A stretch of 64,000 bases of DNA from Fodinibius salicampi (GTDB taxonomy: Bacteria; Bacteroidota; Rhodothermia; Balneolales; Balneolaceae): contig NZ_BAABRS010000001.1 in NCBI RefSeq assembly GCF_039545095.1, positions 1,054,001-1,118,000 of the forward strand. The letters are read 5' to 3'. The notes beneath the pieces are model-generated. The model ran no database searches, was not told the DNA's origin, and saw nothing but the letters and a program-made list of their open reading frames with translations. Both the position numbers and the translations under genes were made by a program. Below, one piece after another: positions 18,731 to 27,008 of the stretch (position 1 is its first letter; each line of letters starts with the position of its first letter).

Positions 18731-20110
18731 CTAGTCTTTTTGTTCTTCCTGCTCTTCCCCATCTCCATCACTTATCTGATTTCTTTCCCTTATATCCTGT
18801 GGAAGCGTTTTACTGGATTTAGCCCCCAGCTCCCGCAACATTTCTACTTGCCGTACCACATTACCCCGTCCCTCTGAAAGCCGTCCCATAGCCTCATCAT
18901 AGCTCTCCTGAGTCTGGCGGATACGCTGACCGATATCCTGCATGCTTTCTACGAACAGCACAAACTTATCATAGAGCGCTCCGCCGCGATCGGCAATTTC
19001 CTGTGCATTCTTGCTCTGGTATTCCTGCTTCCACACGCTGTCGATGGTGGCCAGGGTGGCCAGCAGTGTAGAGGGACTTACAATCACGATATTCTGATCA
19101 AAGGCATCGTAATAAAGACTGGCGTCCTGCTGCAGGGCCACGCCAAAAGCGGATTCGATAGGTACGAACATCAATACGAAATCGGGACTGTTGCCGCCGT
19201 AAAGCTGCTCATAGTTTTTACTGCTGAGTCCCTTCACATGACTACGCAATGAATTGACATGCTGTTTCAAAGCCCGTTGACGCTCCTCGTCATCATCTGC
19301 AGAAGTATAACGCTCGTAGGCTGTCAGCGATACCTTGGAGTCAATCACCAACCGCTTTTCATCTGGCAGGTGCACCACCACATCCGGATGCAGGCGTCGC
19401 CCGTCGTCGGTAGTATGGTGCTCCTGGAGCTCATATTCCCGACCCTTTGTAAGTCCGGATTTTTCGAGAATACGTTGTAAAATTACCTCTCCCCAGCTTC
19501 CCTGAGTCTTAGATTCTCCTTTAAGTGCCTTGGTTAAGTCCTTGGCTTCTTCGGCCATCTGCTGATTCATCTCCTTCAGATGCTTGAGGTGCTGCTCCAG
19601 CGAACTACGTCCTTTGATATCCTCTTTGTGGGTTTCCTCTACCTTTTTCTTGAACTCCTCCATCTTTTCGCCGAGCGGCTTCAGGAGCTGATCCAGCTTC
19701 TCTTTGTTCTGCTCAGTAAACTTTTGAGACTTCTCTTCTAAAATCTTATTCGCCAGATTCTCGAACTCATCCTTGAACCGCTCCTGCAGGTTTTCCATCT
19801 CCTCTTTCTGCTCGGAGAGCCGTTCTTTTAGATTGCGATAATCAGCCTTGAGTGAGGCCAGTTGCTTTTCGGCTTCGTTGGCGCGGCTCTGCTCTTTCTG
19901 GTAATTATTTTTCGCTTCTGAAACCTCCGCATCGAGTCGCTCGTTCCGCTCTTCGAGCCGGGATATGGTCTGCATCGCCTCTCCCCGCTCCTGTTCCAGG
20001 GCATCGGCTTCTTCTTTGGTTAGTGCCTGACTGCTTTTGTATTTAAAATGGGCGATGGCGTAACCTAGAATTAGGCCTACGAGTATAAACAGGATTGAAA
20101 TCAGTTCCAT
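18731..20110 (-). CDS. rmuC: DNA recombination protein RmuC homolog
   Basis: RmuC is thought to limit DNA inversions and rearrangements between short repeats. The 459 aa protein has an N-terminal membrane helix (LISILFILVGLILGYAIA), a long coiled coil (about 30-190), and the RmuC nuclease-like core. Core motifs are SWGEVILQRILEKSGL, HPDVVVHLPDEKRLVIDSKV and FVPIESAFGVALQ. The acidic C-terminal tail is variable. A seven-base tandem array lies 24 bases upstream of the start codon and could affect the promoter. Confidence 0.93.
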   Translation of the reverse strand: MELISILFILVGLILGYAIAHFKYKSSQALTKEEADALEQERGEAMQTISRLEERNERLDAEVSEAKNNYQKEQSRANEAEKQLASLKADYRNLKERLSEQKEEMENLQERFKDEFENLANKILEEKSQKFTEQNKEKLDQLLKPLGEKMEEFKKKVEETHKEDIKGRSSLEQHLKHLKEMNQQMAEEAKDLTKALKGESKTQGSWGEVILQRILEKSGLTKGREYELQEHHTTDDGRRLHPDVVVHLPDEKRLVIDSKVSLTAYERYTSADDDEERQRALKQHVNSLRSHVKGLSSKNYEQLYGGNSPDFVLMFVPIESAFGVALQQDASLYYDAFDQNIVIVSPSTLLATLATIDSVWKQEYQSKNAQEIADRGGALYDKFVLFVESMQDIGQRIRQTQESYDEAMGRLSEGRGNVVRQVEMLRELGAKSSKTLPQDIRERNQISDGDGEEQEEQKD

Positions 20111-20133
20111 GTGTGTGGGTTACAAGTTACAGG

Positions 20134-20203
20134 TTTTAGCATTTAGCATTTAGCATTTAGTATTTAGTATTTAGTATTTAGTATTTAGTATTTAGTATTT
20201 AGG
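20134..20203. repeat. Tandem array of ten 7-bp units (ATTTAGC/ATTTAGT)
   Basis: Ten consecutive 7-bp units run without interruption. The first is TTTTAGC, then two copies of ATTTAGC, six of ATTTAGT, and a final ATTTAGG. The array starts 24 bases upstream of the rmuC start codon. Such arrays expand and contract by slippage. Confidence 0.95.
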
Positions 20204-20512
20204 CTGGCGATTTTGAATAGCGATGTCAAGAATTAATTTAAATATTTGTTATTGGTTATCCGGTTCGGTAGTTGCTTAAGCCAAGGAGAACCTTCAACAT
20301 TTAACTTTTAGCCTGCAACTACTATATGAACACTTCTTTTATCTTGGAGAAGAAGCCTTGGTATAGTGGAGCAATATCACAGTTCTGGCATCCAGTTTCC
20401 AGTATGGTTTGTAGATGTAAAAGCTTAAGATATAGAGGTGGGGTGACGGCATGGTGGCAGACCATCTATAGTTTCTAATTAGCTCAATTCAAATCTTTAC
20501 TAATAGTTTCGA

Positions 20513-20605
20513 ACTCGTATAAGTTACAAACTTGGAGGAGTTTTATATTTTCATTTAGACATGCGGCTGGCCCATACTCGTCCAAGTTGCAAACTTGAAC
20601 GAGTA
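20513..20605. repeat. Pair of REP-like palindromes
   Basis: The copy at 20575-20605 has TACTCGT and ACGAGTA ends, AAGTT/AACTT inner arms and a three-base loop, with one mismatch in a 14-bp stem. The copy at 20513-20541 is the same palindrome in a decayed form (ACTCG...GGAGT ends, AAGTT/AACTT core). They lie in the same orientation 33 bases apart, as in REP/BIME elements mobilised by REP-associated transposases. No such transposase is in the window. Confidence 0.75.
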
Positions 20606-20648
20606 TTAGGAACCAACTTTTCCATCTCACTCCTCCTGCCCTTACTTA

Positions 20649-20786
20649 CTCAGTCTCCTTGAGATCATAATCCCGGACACTACGAGATACTAAGCTCATA
20701 CACTCCGAGATTAGTTTCTCAGACACTATGAGTAAGTAATCTCAGTCAGTAAGGGATATACTTCTCAGTCCGACCGAGCAGTGTTA
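20649..20786. repeat. Six degenerate 23-bp tandem units, each a small hairpin
   Basis: Six units begin at 20649, 20672, 20695, 20718, 20741 and 20764, an exact 23-base period. Each starts with a 15-base hairpin of the form CTCrGwCACTmyGAG (for example CTCATACACTCCGAG, CCCGGACACTACGAG, CTCAGACACTATGAG) and ends with an 8-base AT-rich spacer. Base changes are scattered but the CTC/GAG ends are largely kept. Confidence 0.85.
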
Positions 20787-20953
20787 AATGCTCCCCAGGC
20801 TATAAATCATGCAGGATCTCTTAGAACAGTCTTAAGGTTAACCTTCACAAAGCGCCGCTAAACAGTTCTTGGATTTAGTGTATTCGATATCTAATATCAG
20901 TTAATATGGCAAGTGATATTTCAATCCTACTTCTACTTAAAACGTAAAAAGCT

Positions 20954-21163
20954 ATGCGACATCAAAACTGGCAGTGTCCGAAGTGCAATAACAGGGAATT
21001 TGAGACGGGGGTAGTTTCCGGGACCGGTGGATTTTTATCCAAGTTTTTTAACATTCAAACCCAAAAATTCACCACCATTACCTGCACAAGATGTACCTAT
21101 ACGGAAATGTATAAAGGCGAAAGCAGTACCATCGAAAATATTTTCGATTTCTTCGGTAACTAA
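20954..21163 (+). CDS. Small zinc-ribbon protein (DUF2082-like)
   Basis: This is a 69 aa protein with two CxxC knuckles, CPKC (about residues 8-11) and CTRC (44-47), which together form a zinc ribbon. Between them lies GVVSGTGGFLSKFFNIQTQKF. This order and length match the small nucleic-acid-binding Zn-ribbon proteins of the DUF2082/YpzJ kind. Function is not established; a role in RNA or DNA binding is assumed from the fold. It stands alone in the repeat-rich region. Confidence 0.75.
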   Translation: MRHQNWQCPKCNNREFETGVVSGTGGFLSKFFNIQTQKFTTITCTRCTYTEMYKGESSTIENIFDFFGN

Positions 21164-21242
21164 GAATCTTATAGGGTCAATTCGACGATCACGGTACAAT
21201 TGTGAAGCTCATACGAAGAATTATCAGGTGGTGAGTTTTTTG

Positions 21243-21272
21243 GTTCATTTTTTCCTCATTGAAAAAATGAAC
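21243..21272. repeat. Perfect 12-bp hairpin
   Basis: GTTCATTTTTTC (21243-21254) and GAAAAAATGAAC (21261-21272) are perfectly complementary around the loop CTCATT. The flanks TTTTTG and CCAAAG add partial complementarity. It lies about 80 bases after the zinc-ribbon gene. No T-run follows the stem, so it looks like a dispersed palindromic repeat rather than a terminator. Confidence 0.7.
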
Positions 21273-21354
21273 AGCCAAAGAATAAAAAGATAGTTAAAAG
21301 GTTTCGGTCCTTACACTGACCCCTTCTTGTTCCTCTCCCCTCAGAATTCGAAAC

Positions 21355-21376
21355 CCTGAATGAGTGTAAATTCAGG
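21355..21376 (-). terminator. Weak hairpin after the RlpA-like gene
   Basis: CCTGAAT (21355-21361) pairs with ATTCAGG (21370-21376) around an 8-base loop, 14 bases past the stop of the minus-strand RlpA-like gene. On that strand only a short GTTTCG follows, so terminator function is uncertain. Confidence 0.3.
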
Positions 21377-21390
21377 CTAAAAGATAGCTA

Positions 21391-21825
21391 TCATTCACAT
21401 TCTAAATCCTGAATCGGCCTTTCCCCTTCTTTGACCAGATAGAGCTCCACCTCGGCAAGCCCATCATCAATAATATTAATTTTTTGGGCTGCCTTGCGGG
21501 AGAGATCAATGATGCGATCCCCTGTAAAAGGTCCCCGATTATTAATGCGCACCTCGACGGATTTCTCATTTTCAACATTAACTACGCGGACAATGGTATT
21601 AAAGGGAAGGGTTTTATGTGCCGCCGTGAGTGTTTCTGTATCGTACCTCTCTCCACTTGCGGTCAGCTTGCCGTGGAAATATTCACCATACCAGCTAGCA
21701 GTGCCGGAATCTATGAAGCAGTCGTCCTCCTGGAACGTGTCGCTCTCCGGAATACAACAGGATATAGTAAACAGGCTTGAAATCACTACCAAGTATAATG
21801 GGATATATAAAGACTTATTGATCAT
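21391..21825 (-). CDS. RlpA-like double-psi beta-barrel lipoprotein
   Basis: From ATG 21825 this is a 144 aa secreted protein with a signal peptide ending in a lipobox-like FTISC. The mature part is an RlpA/DPBB domain: GTASWYGEYFHGKLTASGE, then LTAAHKTLPFNT, VRVVN, RINNRGPFTGDRIIDLS and AAQKINI. The Asp in GDRIIDLS and the His in AAHKTLPF are the usual active-site residues of RlpA lytic transglycosylases, which cut peptidoglycan strands lacking stem peptides. There is no SPOR domain, so septal targeting is not expected. A longer open frame to 21918 precedes the signal peptide and is probably untranslated. Confidence 0.85.
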   Translation of the reverse strand: MINKSLYIPLYLVVISSLFTISCCIPESDTFQEDDCFIDSGTASWYGEYFHGKLTASGERYDTETLTAAHKTLPFNTIVRVVNVENEKSVEVRINNRGPFTGDRIIDLSRKAAQKINIIDDGLAEVELYLVKEGERPIQDLECE

Positions 21826-21919
21826 ACTATTAGTGATATTGCTATAGCAACGCCTTTGTTTCGCAAATAATAAAAAAATGACCTTGCCGAGGATCATGAT
21901 ATATGATTTTAGCCACAAC

Positions 21920-21939
21920 CGCGGGAATGAATTCCCGCG
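21920..21939. repeat. Perfect 9-bp GC-rich hairpin
   Basis: CGCGGGAAT (21920-21928) and ATTCCCGCG (21931-21939) form a perfect stem with a two-base loop. It stands out from the AT-rich surroundings. It lies about 95 bases upstream of the RlpA-like start codon in a 500-base gap that otherwise holds no gene. It looks like a dispersed palindromic element. Confidence 0.7.
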
Positions 21940-22145
21940 CTATTGATTGGAATAAATTATTGCAAGTTCATCACAAGCGCAGAATTTTCAATCCTACGCC
22001 TATTTAACACAGAATATTATCTATATACAATCAACATTGTATTTCTGGGAAGGAGAACAAGCCTGCGCTACGAAGCCGTGTTTTTGGGCGTAGTTGTGTG
22101 GACGTGTCAAAATAAGAGCAATAACTTTGTTAAGGTACCGGACCA

Positions 22146-22235
22146 GACTACTCCGACCCTCCGAGTGGACTACTACAGAGCTTTTAGTAGTAAGAACAGA
22201 AGGTCCGAGTAGTCTACTACGAGCGAATGTAGTAG
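22146..22235. repeat. Nested inverted-repeat element with three stems
   Basis: Outer arms GACTACTCCGACC (22146-22158) and GGTCCGAGTAGTC (22202-22214) pair with one mismatch. Inside lies a second stem, ACTACTA (22169-22175) with TAGTAGT (22185-22191). Adjoining the outer arm is a third stem, CTACTAC (22214-22220) with GTAGTAG (22229-22235). All share the CTACTAC/GTAGTAG motif. The block is 93 bases upstream of the RtcB relic. Confidence 0.8.
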
Positions 22236-22327
22236 TGCTTGATCGGAATATATTCAGCCGTGTGGAATGTTTCGCAGCTTGTACGGTTTTACATTAAAGG
22301 CTGTAACCAACAAGATAACACCGCTTA

Positions 22328-22747
22328 ATGGGCCACTTTGAATTTATCGAACATACCGCCGATAAAGGATTCCGGGTGGAAGGGACTTATCTCCGGGAAC
22401 TCTTCGATACATCTGTACATGGATTGGCAAAGTTACTTCGGGAAGCATGTACCAGCTCATACGTGCTCACCGGCACGTCTAAAGGGATGGAATCCACCTT
22501 CGGCTCTACCTGTCACGGGGCCGGGAGAACGATGTCACGAACGGCCGCAAAAAAAAGTAGATGCCGCCGAACTTATAAGTTCGGCTCAATAAAAATGAGA
22601 TACACGTACAGGCAGCTTCCAAGAGCGGGGTGGCCGAAGCCCCCCTTGGCCTATAAAGAAGTGCTCACCGTAGTAAATACCGTTGAGCAGGCAGGACTAG
22701 CGGAGAAAGCTGTTAAAATGCGTCCCGTTGCCGTTATCAAGGGATAA
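22328..22747 (+). pseudogene. Decayed archease-RtcB chimera (RNA ligase operon relic)
   Basis: The first 37 or so codons read as the start of archease (FEFIEHTADKGFRVEG, then a Leu-Phe-Asp stretch). The frame then runs directly into the last third of RtcB: SSYVLTGTSKGMESTFGST and CHGAGRTMSR, the HGAGR box holding the guanylylated His of active RtcB. RtcB likeness then jumps frames: KKVDAAELISSA after an 8-A run, IHVQAASKSGVAEAP, and LAYKEVLTVV after a 6-C run, ending in AVIKG at the normal C-terminus. Two homopolymer frameshifts and a stop separate these parts, and most of archease and RtcB is deleted. The product is not functional. Confidence 0.85.
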
Positions 22748-22925
22748 ATTTATCCTTAAATATTCTGCCCCCCCCAATGTATAGCCTGTACTATATTCAA
22801 ATCCAATTATATAGCACTGATTCGTCCTTTATTTCTCCTTGCAGTTTTACTGATCTATATTGACATTAGCATGCCTTCACTGGAAAGGTAAAAAGAGTTA
22901 CGACTTCAAAATTAAGCCAATTAAT

Positions 22926-23459
22926 ATGAATTCTAATCTTCTCATCCTTAAATTAAACCAGCTTGAGCACTGGCTTGAAGAAACAAAGGGACATTACGGA
23001 AAATATCCCCTGCGATGGCTGGGGTATATGGTAGTGGCAATAGTAATGGTAATGAGCAATCTCCTGGCCCTGATTCGCTGGCCCATCCACAGTCTGATCA
23101 AGGTCTTTCAGACCACCCAGTCAAATGTGGAAGTTGCCATACATAGCAGCCAGCCCAACGACGTGGATGCGGATCTGCTTGATGAAATTCTAAAAAAACG
23201 ACCCAAAGTGTTGGTTGACTTCTGGGCGGCGTGGTGTGGCCCCTGCATTATGATGAACGAGCCGCTGAAGAAAATAGCGGTATCAAAGGATACGGACTGT
23301 ACGATTGTGAAGGTAAATACCGTGAAATATTCTCAGCTGACGGAGCAATATAATGTCAAAGGGTTACCGACCCTCGTCCTGTTTGAAAAAGGGAAAGAAG
23401 TAAAGCGTTATGCCGGGGCACTCTCCTACACTGAACTGAAGGATTTTATAAACAGTTAA
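22926..23459 (+). CDS. Membrane-anchored thioredoxin-family protein
   Basis: This is a 177 aa protein from ATG 22926; an upstream in-frame start at 22860 adds residues without a family match. One membrane helix (WLGYMVVAIVMVMSNLLALI) anchors the N-terminus. The thioredoxin domain lies in the C-terminal 110 residues with the redox centre WAAWCGPCIMMNEPL, the cis-proline loop VKGLPTLVLF, and a C-terminal strand (RYAGALSY). The CGPC centre suggests a reducing thioredoxin rather than an oxidase. The substrate is unknown. Confidence 0.85.
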   Translation: MNSNLLILKLNQLEHWLEETKGHYGKYPLRWLGYMVVAIVMVMSNLLALIRWPIHSLIKVFQTTQSNVEVAIHSSQPNDVDADLLDEILKKRPKVLVDFWAAWCGPCIMMNEPLKKIAVSKDTDCTIVKVNTVKYSQLTEQYNVKGLPTLVLFEKGKEVKRYAGALSYTELKDFINS

Positions 23460-23467
23460 CTGAAATA

Positions 23468-25120
23468 TTATTTTTTGGTTTGGGATTCGGAAATCGGCAA
23501 AAGATTTTCCAAACTAAGGACAAGCATTCTACTGGATTGCGTAAATAGCCTATTTATCATCACCATTGAAGTCGCTTCCAGATCATTCAACGCTCCTCTT
23601 TTGGCAGCTTCTGAACTTGCCCTGATGCTCTGCCTATCGTACGTATCCACTTGCTTCAGTATTTGATCCGGTACTTTATCAGGTTCTTTTTCACTAATGA
23701 GCAGTGGCTCCAGATCATTAAATAGTTCACTTAGACGATTTTGAAATACCTCAAGTTGACTGTTTAAGAATGAATTATTCGCCAGTTCAAAGTCCTCTAA
23801 GTCACTGCGGACCTCCTTTAAATTTTTGGTTGCATTCATAATACTCCGGCTGGATCTAAGATATTCTTCCATCTTTTTTGATTCTTCCGGTTCCAGTTCC
23901 GTGGTATTTATCCTGGCATAGTATTCAAAAATATTACCGTGCAGTTCCTTTAGCTGTCCATAAACCTGATCAGCAGTGCCCATAATACGATGCTGTAATG
24001 CAGGTTCTTCGGCATCAGAGAGCACCTTCGGTATTTTCAAATCATATAAAATGATCAGATATCGACGGGATTCAATAAACTGGTGCACGATCTCCTTTTT
24101 AAATGCCTCCTGAGCAGCATCGGGTATATCCGGAGAAGTATTTTGGATATAGTGCGTCAGGATCCGCCGGGGTTCCTGGAATAAAGTGTTTAACTTATCG
24201 GTAAGCTGTGTTATAAACGGAAGAAAAAGCATAATGCCTATGATGTTGAAGAGCGTATGAAATAACGCAATGCCCATAATGACATTCTCTTGCCATCCAA
24301 AACCTACTTGTATAAACCATACAACTACCGGGAGCAGTAAAAATACTACTATCCCGGTCACCAGATTAAAAGTGAGGTGTCCGAGTGCCACCCTCTTTTT
24401 TATAGGGATGCCGCCCACAGAGCCGAGCACAACCGTAACTGTTGTCCCCACATTCGCGCCGATCACCATAGCGGCCCCGGATTCAAATCCCAAAATCCCA
24501 CCATTAATGGATGCCAATATAATAGCTATGGTTGCCGAACTCGACTGCATTATAGCAGTAAGTATGATCCCGGCCAATAGAAAAGTTCCTGTACCATAAC
24601 CGGCCAATATGGCTACATCAAACAACTGAGTAATCTGATCAACACTGGTTTTCATATAGTCCAAACCATGGAACAGAAATCCGAAGCCTATCAAAAGTTT
24701 GCTTACATTGAGGTATCGCGGAGAGGAAGAAAAGAAAATAAGTCCCAGCCCGCCAATGGCAATTAACGGCAGAGCAAAACTCTCTATGCTTATTTTAAAT
24801 CCAAAAAAGGCGACTATCCACGCAGTAAAGGTGGTGCCTATGTTTGCACCTAAGATAACGCCCATAGCATTGCCCAGACTCATGATCCCTGCCCCAACGA
24901 ACGCTAACACCATTAAGTTGACGGCAGAGCTGCTTTGCAGGATGGCAGTGCTGAATGTACCCGAGAGTACCGCTGAAAACCGAGTTTCGGTATAGCGCCG
25001 GATTAATGTTTTAAAAGCTTTTCCAGCCAGTTCTTTGATGGAATCTTCCATCAGGTAAATACCGAACAGGAATATACCGAGTCCGGCCAGCAGCCGCCAA
25101 ATATCAAAGGTTTCACTCAT
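23468..25120 (-). CDS. Na/Pi cotransporter family protein with PhoU-like C-terminus
   Basis: This 550 aa membrane protein has two inverted repeats of the NptA/PhoU-associated type. QSSSAVNLMVLAFVGAG and MQSSSATIAIILASINGG are the paired QSSSA motifs of Na/Pi symporters, and GANIGTT and GANVGTT complete each repeat. About ten membrane segments cover residues 1-310. The remaining 240 residues form a soluble helical PhoU-like domain. It likely takes up phosphate with sodium, as expected for a salt-adapted organism. It is convergent with the thioredoxin gene, with only 8 bases between them. Confidence 0.92.
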   Translation of the reverse strand: MSETFDIWRLLAGLGIFLFGIYLMEDSIKELAGKAFKTLIRRYTETRFSAVLSGTFSTAILQSSSAVNLMVLAFVGAGIMSLGNAMGVILGANIGTTFTAWIVAFFGFKISIESFALPLIAIGGLGLIFFSSSPRYLNVSKLLIGFGFLFHGLDYMKTSVDQITQLFDVAILAGYGTGTFLLAGIILTAIMQSSSATIAIILASINGGILGFESGAAMVIGANVGTTVTVVLGSVGGIPIKKRVALGHLTFNLVTGIVVFLLLPVVVWFIQVGFGWQENVIMGIALFHTLFNIIGIMLFLPFITQLTDKLNTLFQEPRRILTHYIQNTSPDIPDAAQEAFKKEIVHQFIESRRYLIILYDLKIPKVLSDAEEPALQHRIMGTADQVYGQLKELHGNIFEYYARINTTELEPEESKKMEEYLRSSRSIMNATKNLKEVRSDLEDFELANNSFLNSQLEVFQNRLSELFNDLEPLLISEKEPDKVPDQILKQVDTYDRQSIRASSEAAKRGALNDLEATSMVMINRLFTQSSRMLVLSLENLLPISESQTKK

Positions 25121-25308
25121 AGTTTAAGAACTCAATGCAATTTTGCATCCGAAATTCAATAAATATCTGTTCTATTCAAAATATTCTGAACTTTCCTTTT
25201 CTTAATATATCAATGGTTAAAGGTTAAATAGATGGTGTCTCTAATATGATTATATATATTTATAATTTATTCTCTTCAATATGTCCCTGAATCAACTTCA
25301 AAATTACT

Positions 25309-25800
25309 ATGACTAACGATTATACCGTCCCCGCCCAAACAAGTATCGGACATGTTCACCTGAAAGTCAGCGATCTACAGCAGGCACTCGATTTCTACTG
25401 TAGGCTCCTTGGCTTCGAAATTACTACTACCTATGGTGACCAAGCCGCCTTTATATCCGCCGGCGGATACCATCACCATATCGGACTCAATACCTGGCAC
25501 AGCAAAGACGGACCTCAGGCTCCGAAAAACAGTACGGGGCTGTTTCATACCGCCATCCGCTACCCTACTCGGAGCGATCTTGCTGAAATACTGGTGCGGT
25601 TGAGAAGTGAAAGTTATCCCCTGACCGGCGCGAGCGATCACGGGGTTTCGGAGGCGTTGTATCTGAATGATCCCGACGGGAATGGCGTGGAACTTTACTG
25701 GGATCGTCCCCGGGAAGAATGGCCATTTAATAAAGATGGTTCTCTAAATATGTATACCCGTCCGCTGGATTTGGTAGATCTGCTACAGGAAATTGAATAA
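25309..25800 (+). CDS. VOC (glyoxalase/ring-cleavage dioxygenase) superfamily protein
   Basis: This is a 163 aa protein with the two beta-alpha-beta-beta-beta units of the vicinal oxygen chelate fold. The first starts IGHVHLKVSDLQQALDFYCR; the second starts TGLFHTAIRYPTRSDL. Metal ligands are probably His in GHVHLK and LFHTAI, plus Glu in NGVELYWDRP. The sequence resembles the catechol-2,3-dioxygenase-like CatE/YfiE group, but the substrate cannot be read from it. Confidence 0.85.
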   Translation: MTNDYTVPAQTSIGHVHLKVSDLQQALDFYCRLLGFEITTTYGDQAAFISAGGYHHHIGLNTWHSKDGPQAPKNSTGLFHTAIRYPTRSDLAEILVRLRSESYPLTGASDHGVSEALYLNDPDGNGVELYWDRPREEWPFNKDGSLNMYTRPLDLVDLLQEIE

Positions 25801-25897
25801 TTAGTCAAAAATACTTGTTTCAAAGGGAACAAATAAACATGCTGTGACTTTGAGCAGTATAAGCATTAAATATTGATAGAATACACAGTCCCGTTTT

Positions 25898-26950
25898 ATG
25901 GAACTATATCTTCGTTTGATCGGAGGTATTATCCTCCTTCTTCTTAATGCATTTTATGTAGCTACTGAGTTTGCGTTAACCCGGCTTCGTCAATATGACC
26001 GGAATGAACTCGAGGATAATGCCGGGCTTAACCGCGCCTGGGAAATGACTGAGACGCTGGAAATCTACCTCACCTCTTGTCAGATTGGCATTACGACTAC
26101 CAGTATTTTATTAGGCGTTATTGCAGAGCCGGCCGTTACAGAATTAATTGAACTACTAATCACTGCGGATGCCATAGGCTCCATTTCCTCCCATACCATC
26201 TCTATTATCCTGTCAGTAACAATAATAAATCTCGTTCATACCATTTGGGGAGAACAAGCCCCTACTTACCTGGGGGTGGAAAAAGCCGAAACGGTAGCAC
26301 GCCATTGTGCATATCCGCTTTACTGGTGGACATATGCGATTTATCCGGTTCTTGTATTTGGCGATTATGTTACAAAAGCTACCCTCCGGTTGTTTGGTAT
26401 CCAAATGGATCGCTCTTGGTTGAAAGGAGAAAGTGCTTCCGGATCCGGTGATATTCGATCCGAAATGGTTGACCTGCTCAAAACCGAGGGCGTCTCAGGC
26501 GACCGCCGGGAAGAGGTACTCAATGCCCTGGATATTGATAATATTGCTGTGCAGGAAATCATGATTCCACGGGAAAAAATTATTTGCTTAAGTACAGAAA
26601 AATCATTTTCCGATAATCTCAACATTATCCGTGAGCATATGCATGCACGCTATCCTTTAGTTGGTGAAACTATCGATGATGTTAAGGGTGTACTCTATAC
26701 TCCCCAAATAACCGCTAATATGAAGGAGCTGCTAAATGGAGGTAAAGAACTTGACGATTTTGACTGGCCCAGGATGATTGTATCTAAGAACCTTCCGATA
26801 AGTAAGCTCATTGACGAATTTCAGGTTGAGCACCAAGAGTTGGCTATGGTAAAAGAAAATGGACGTATTGTAGGTTTAGTTACCCTTACTGATGCCTTCG
26901 AAACGATTATTGGAAGTGCCGAAGATCCGCTGGACTTACTCAATAACTGA
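25898..26950 (+). CDS. CNNM/DUF21 membrane protein with CBS domains
   Basis: This is a 350 aa protein with an N-terminal CNNM (DUF21) membrane domain of about 190 residues (NAFYVATEFALTRLRQYDR, SCQIGITTTSILLGVIAE). A cytosolic CBS pair follows (about 205-345; VQEIMIPREKIICLSTEKS, and AMVKENGRIVGLVTLTDAFE). The family includes Mg/Co efflux proteins (CorC/MpfA/YhdP). The C-terminal CorC_HlyC domain of the longer members is absent, so ion-transport coupling is less certain. It is flanked by plain intergenic sequence. Confidence 0.9.
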   Translation: MELYLRLIGGIILLLLNAFYVATEFALTRLRQYDRNELEDNAGLNRAWEMTETLEIYLTSCQIGITTTSILLGVIAEPAVTELIELLITADAIGSISSHTISIILSVTIINLVHTIWGEQAPTYLGVEKAETVARHCAYPLYWWTYAIYPVLVFGDYVTKATLRLFGIQMDRSWLKGESASGSGDIRSEMVDLLKTEGVSGDRREEVLNALDIDNIAVQEIMIPREKIICLSTEKSFSDNLNIIREHMHARYPLVGETIDDVKGVLYTPQITANMKELLNGGKELDDFDWPRMIVSKNLPISKLIDEFQVEHQELAMVKENGRIVGLVTLTDAFETIIGSAEDPLDLLNN

Positions 26951-27008
26951 TTATATTCCCAAAAACAGGTTCCACTCTTCAAAAGAGTATATCTGGATAG
27001 CTTTCAAT

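Larger units (their letters stand above)
20204..20953. other. 750-base gene-poor stretch with repeats
   Basis: No convincing gene is present. A 51-codon open frame from 20325 has no recognisable features. The stretch holds a pair of REP-like palindromes (20513-20541 and 20575-20605) and a six-unit 23-bp hairpin array (20649-20786), each listed separately. The rest looks like unique AT-rich sequence, perhaps eroded genes. Confidence 0.7.

Noticed and set aside
20134-20203. Heptamer array as iterons of a replication origin
   Set aside because: No dnaA, DnaA boxes or rep gene are near; the array looks like a slippage repeat.
20325-20480. Open frame of 51 codons in the gap upstream of the zinc-ribbon gene
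   Set aside because: No family pattern, no ribosome-binding site, and Trp/Cys-rich composition unlike the neighbours.
20649-20786. Possible CRISPR array (regular short repeats)
   Set aside because: Units are contiguous, have 8-base spacers of related sequence, and no cas gene is near. A CRISPR has unrelated spacers of about 30 bases.
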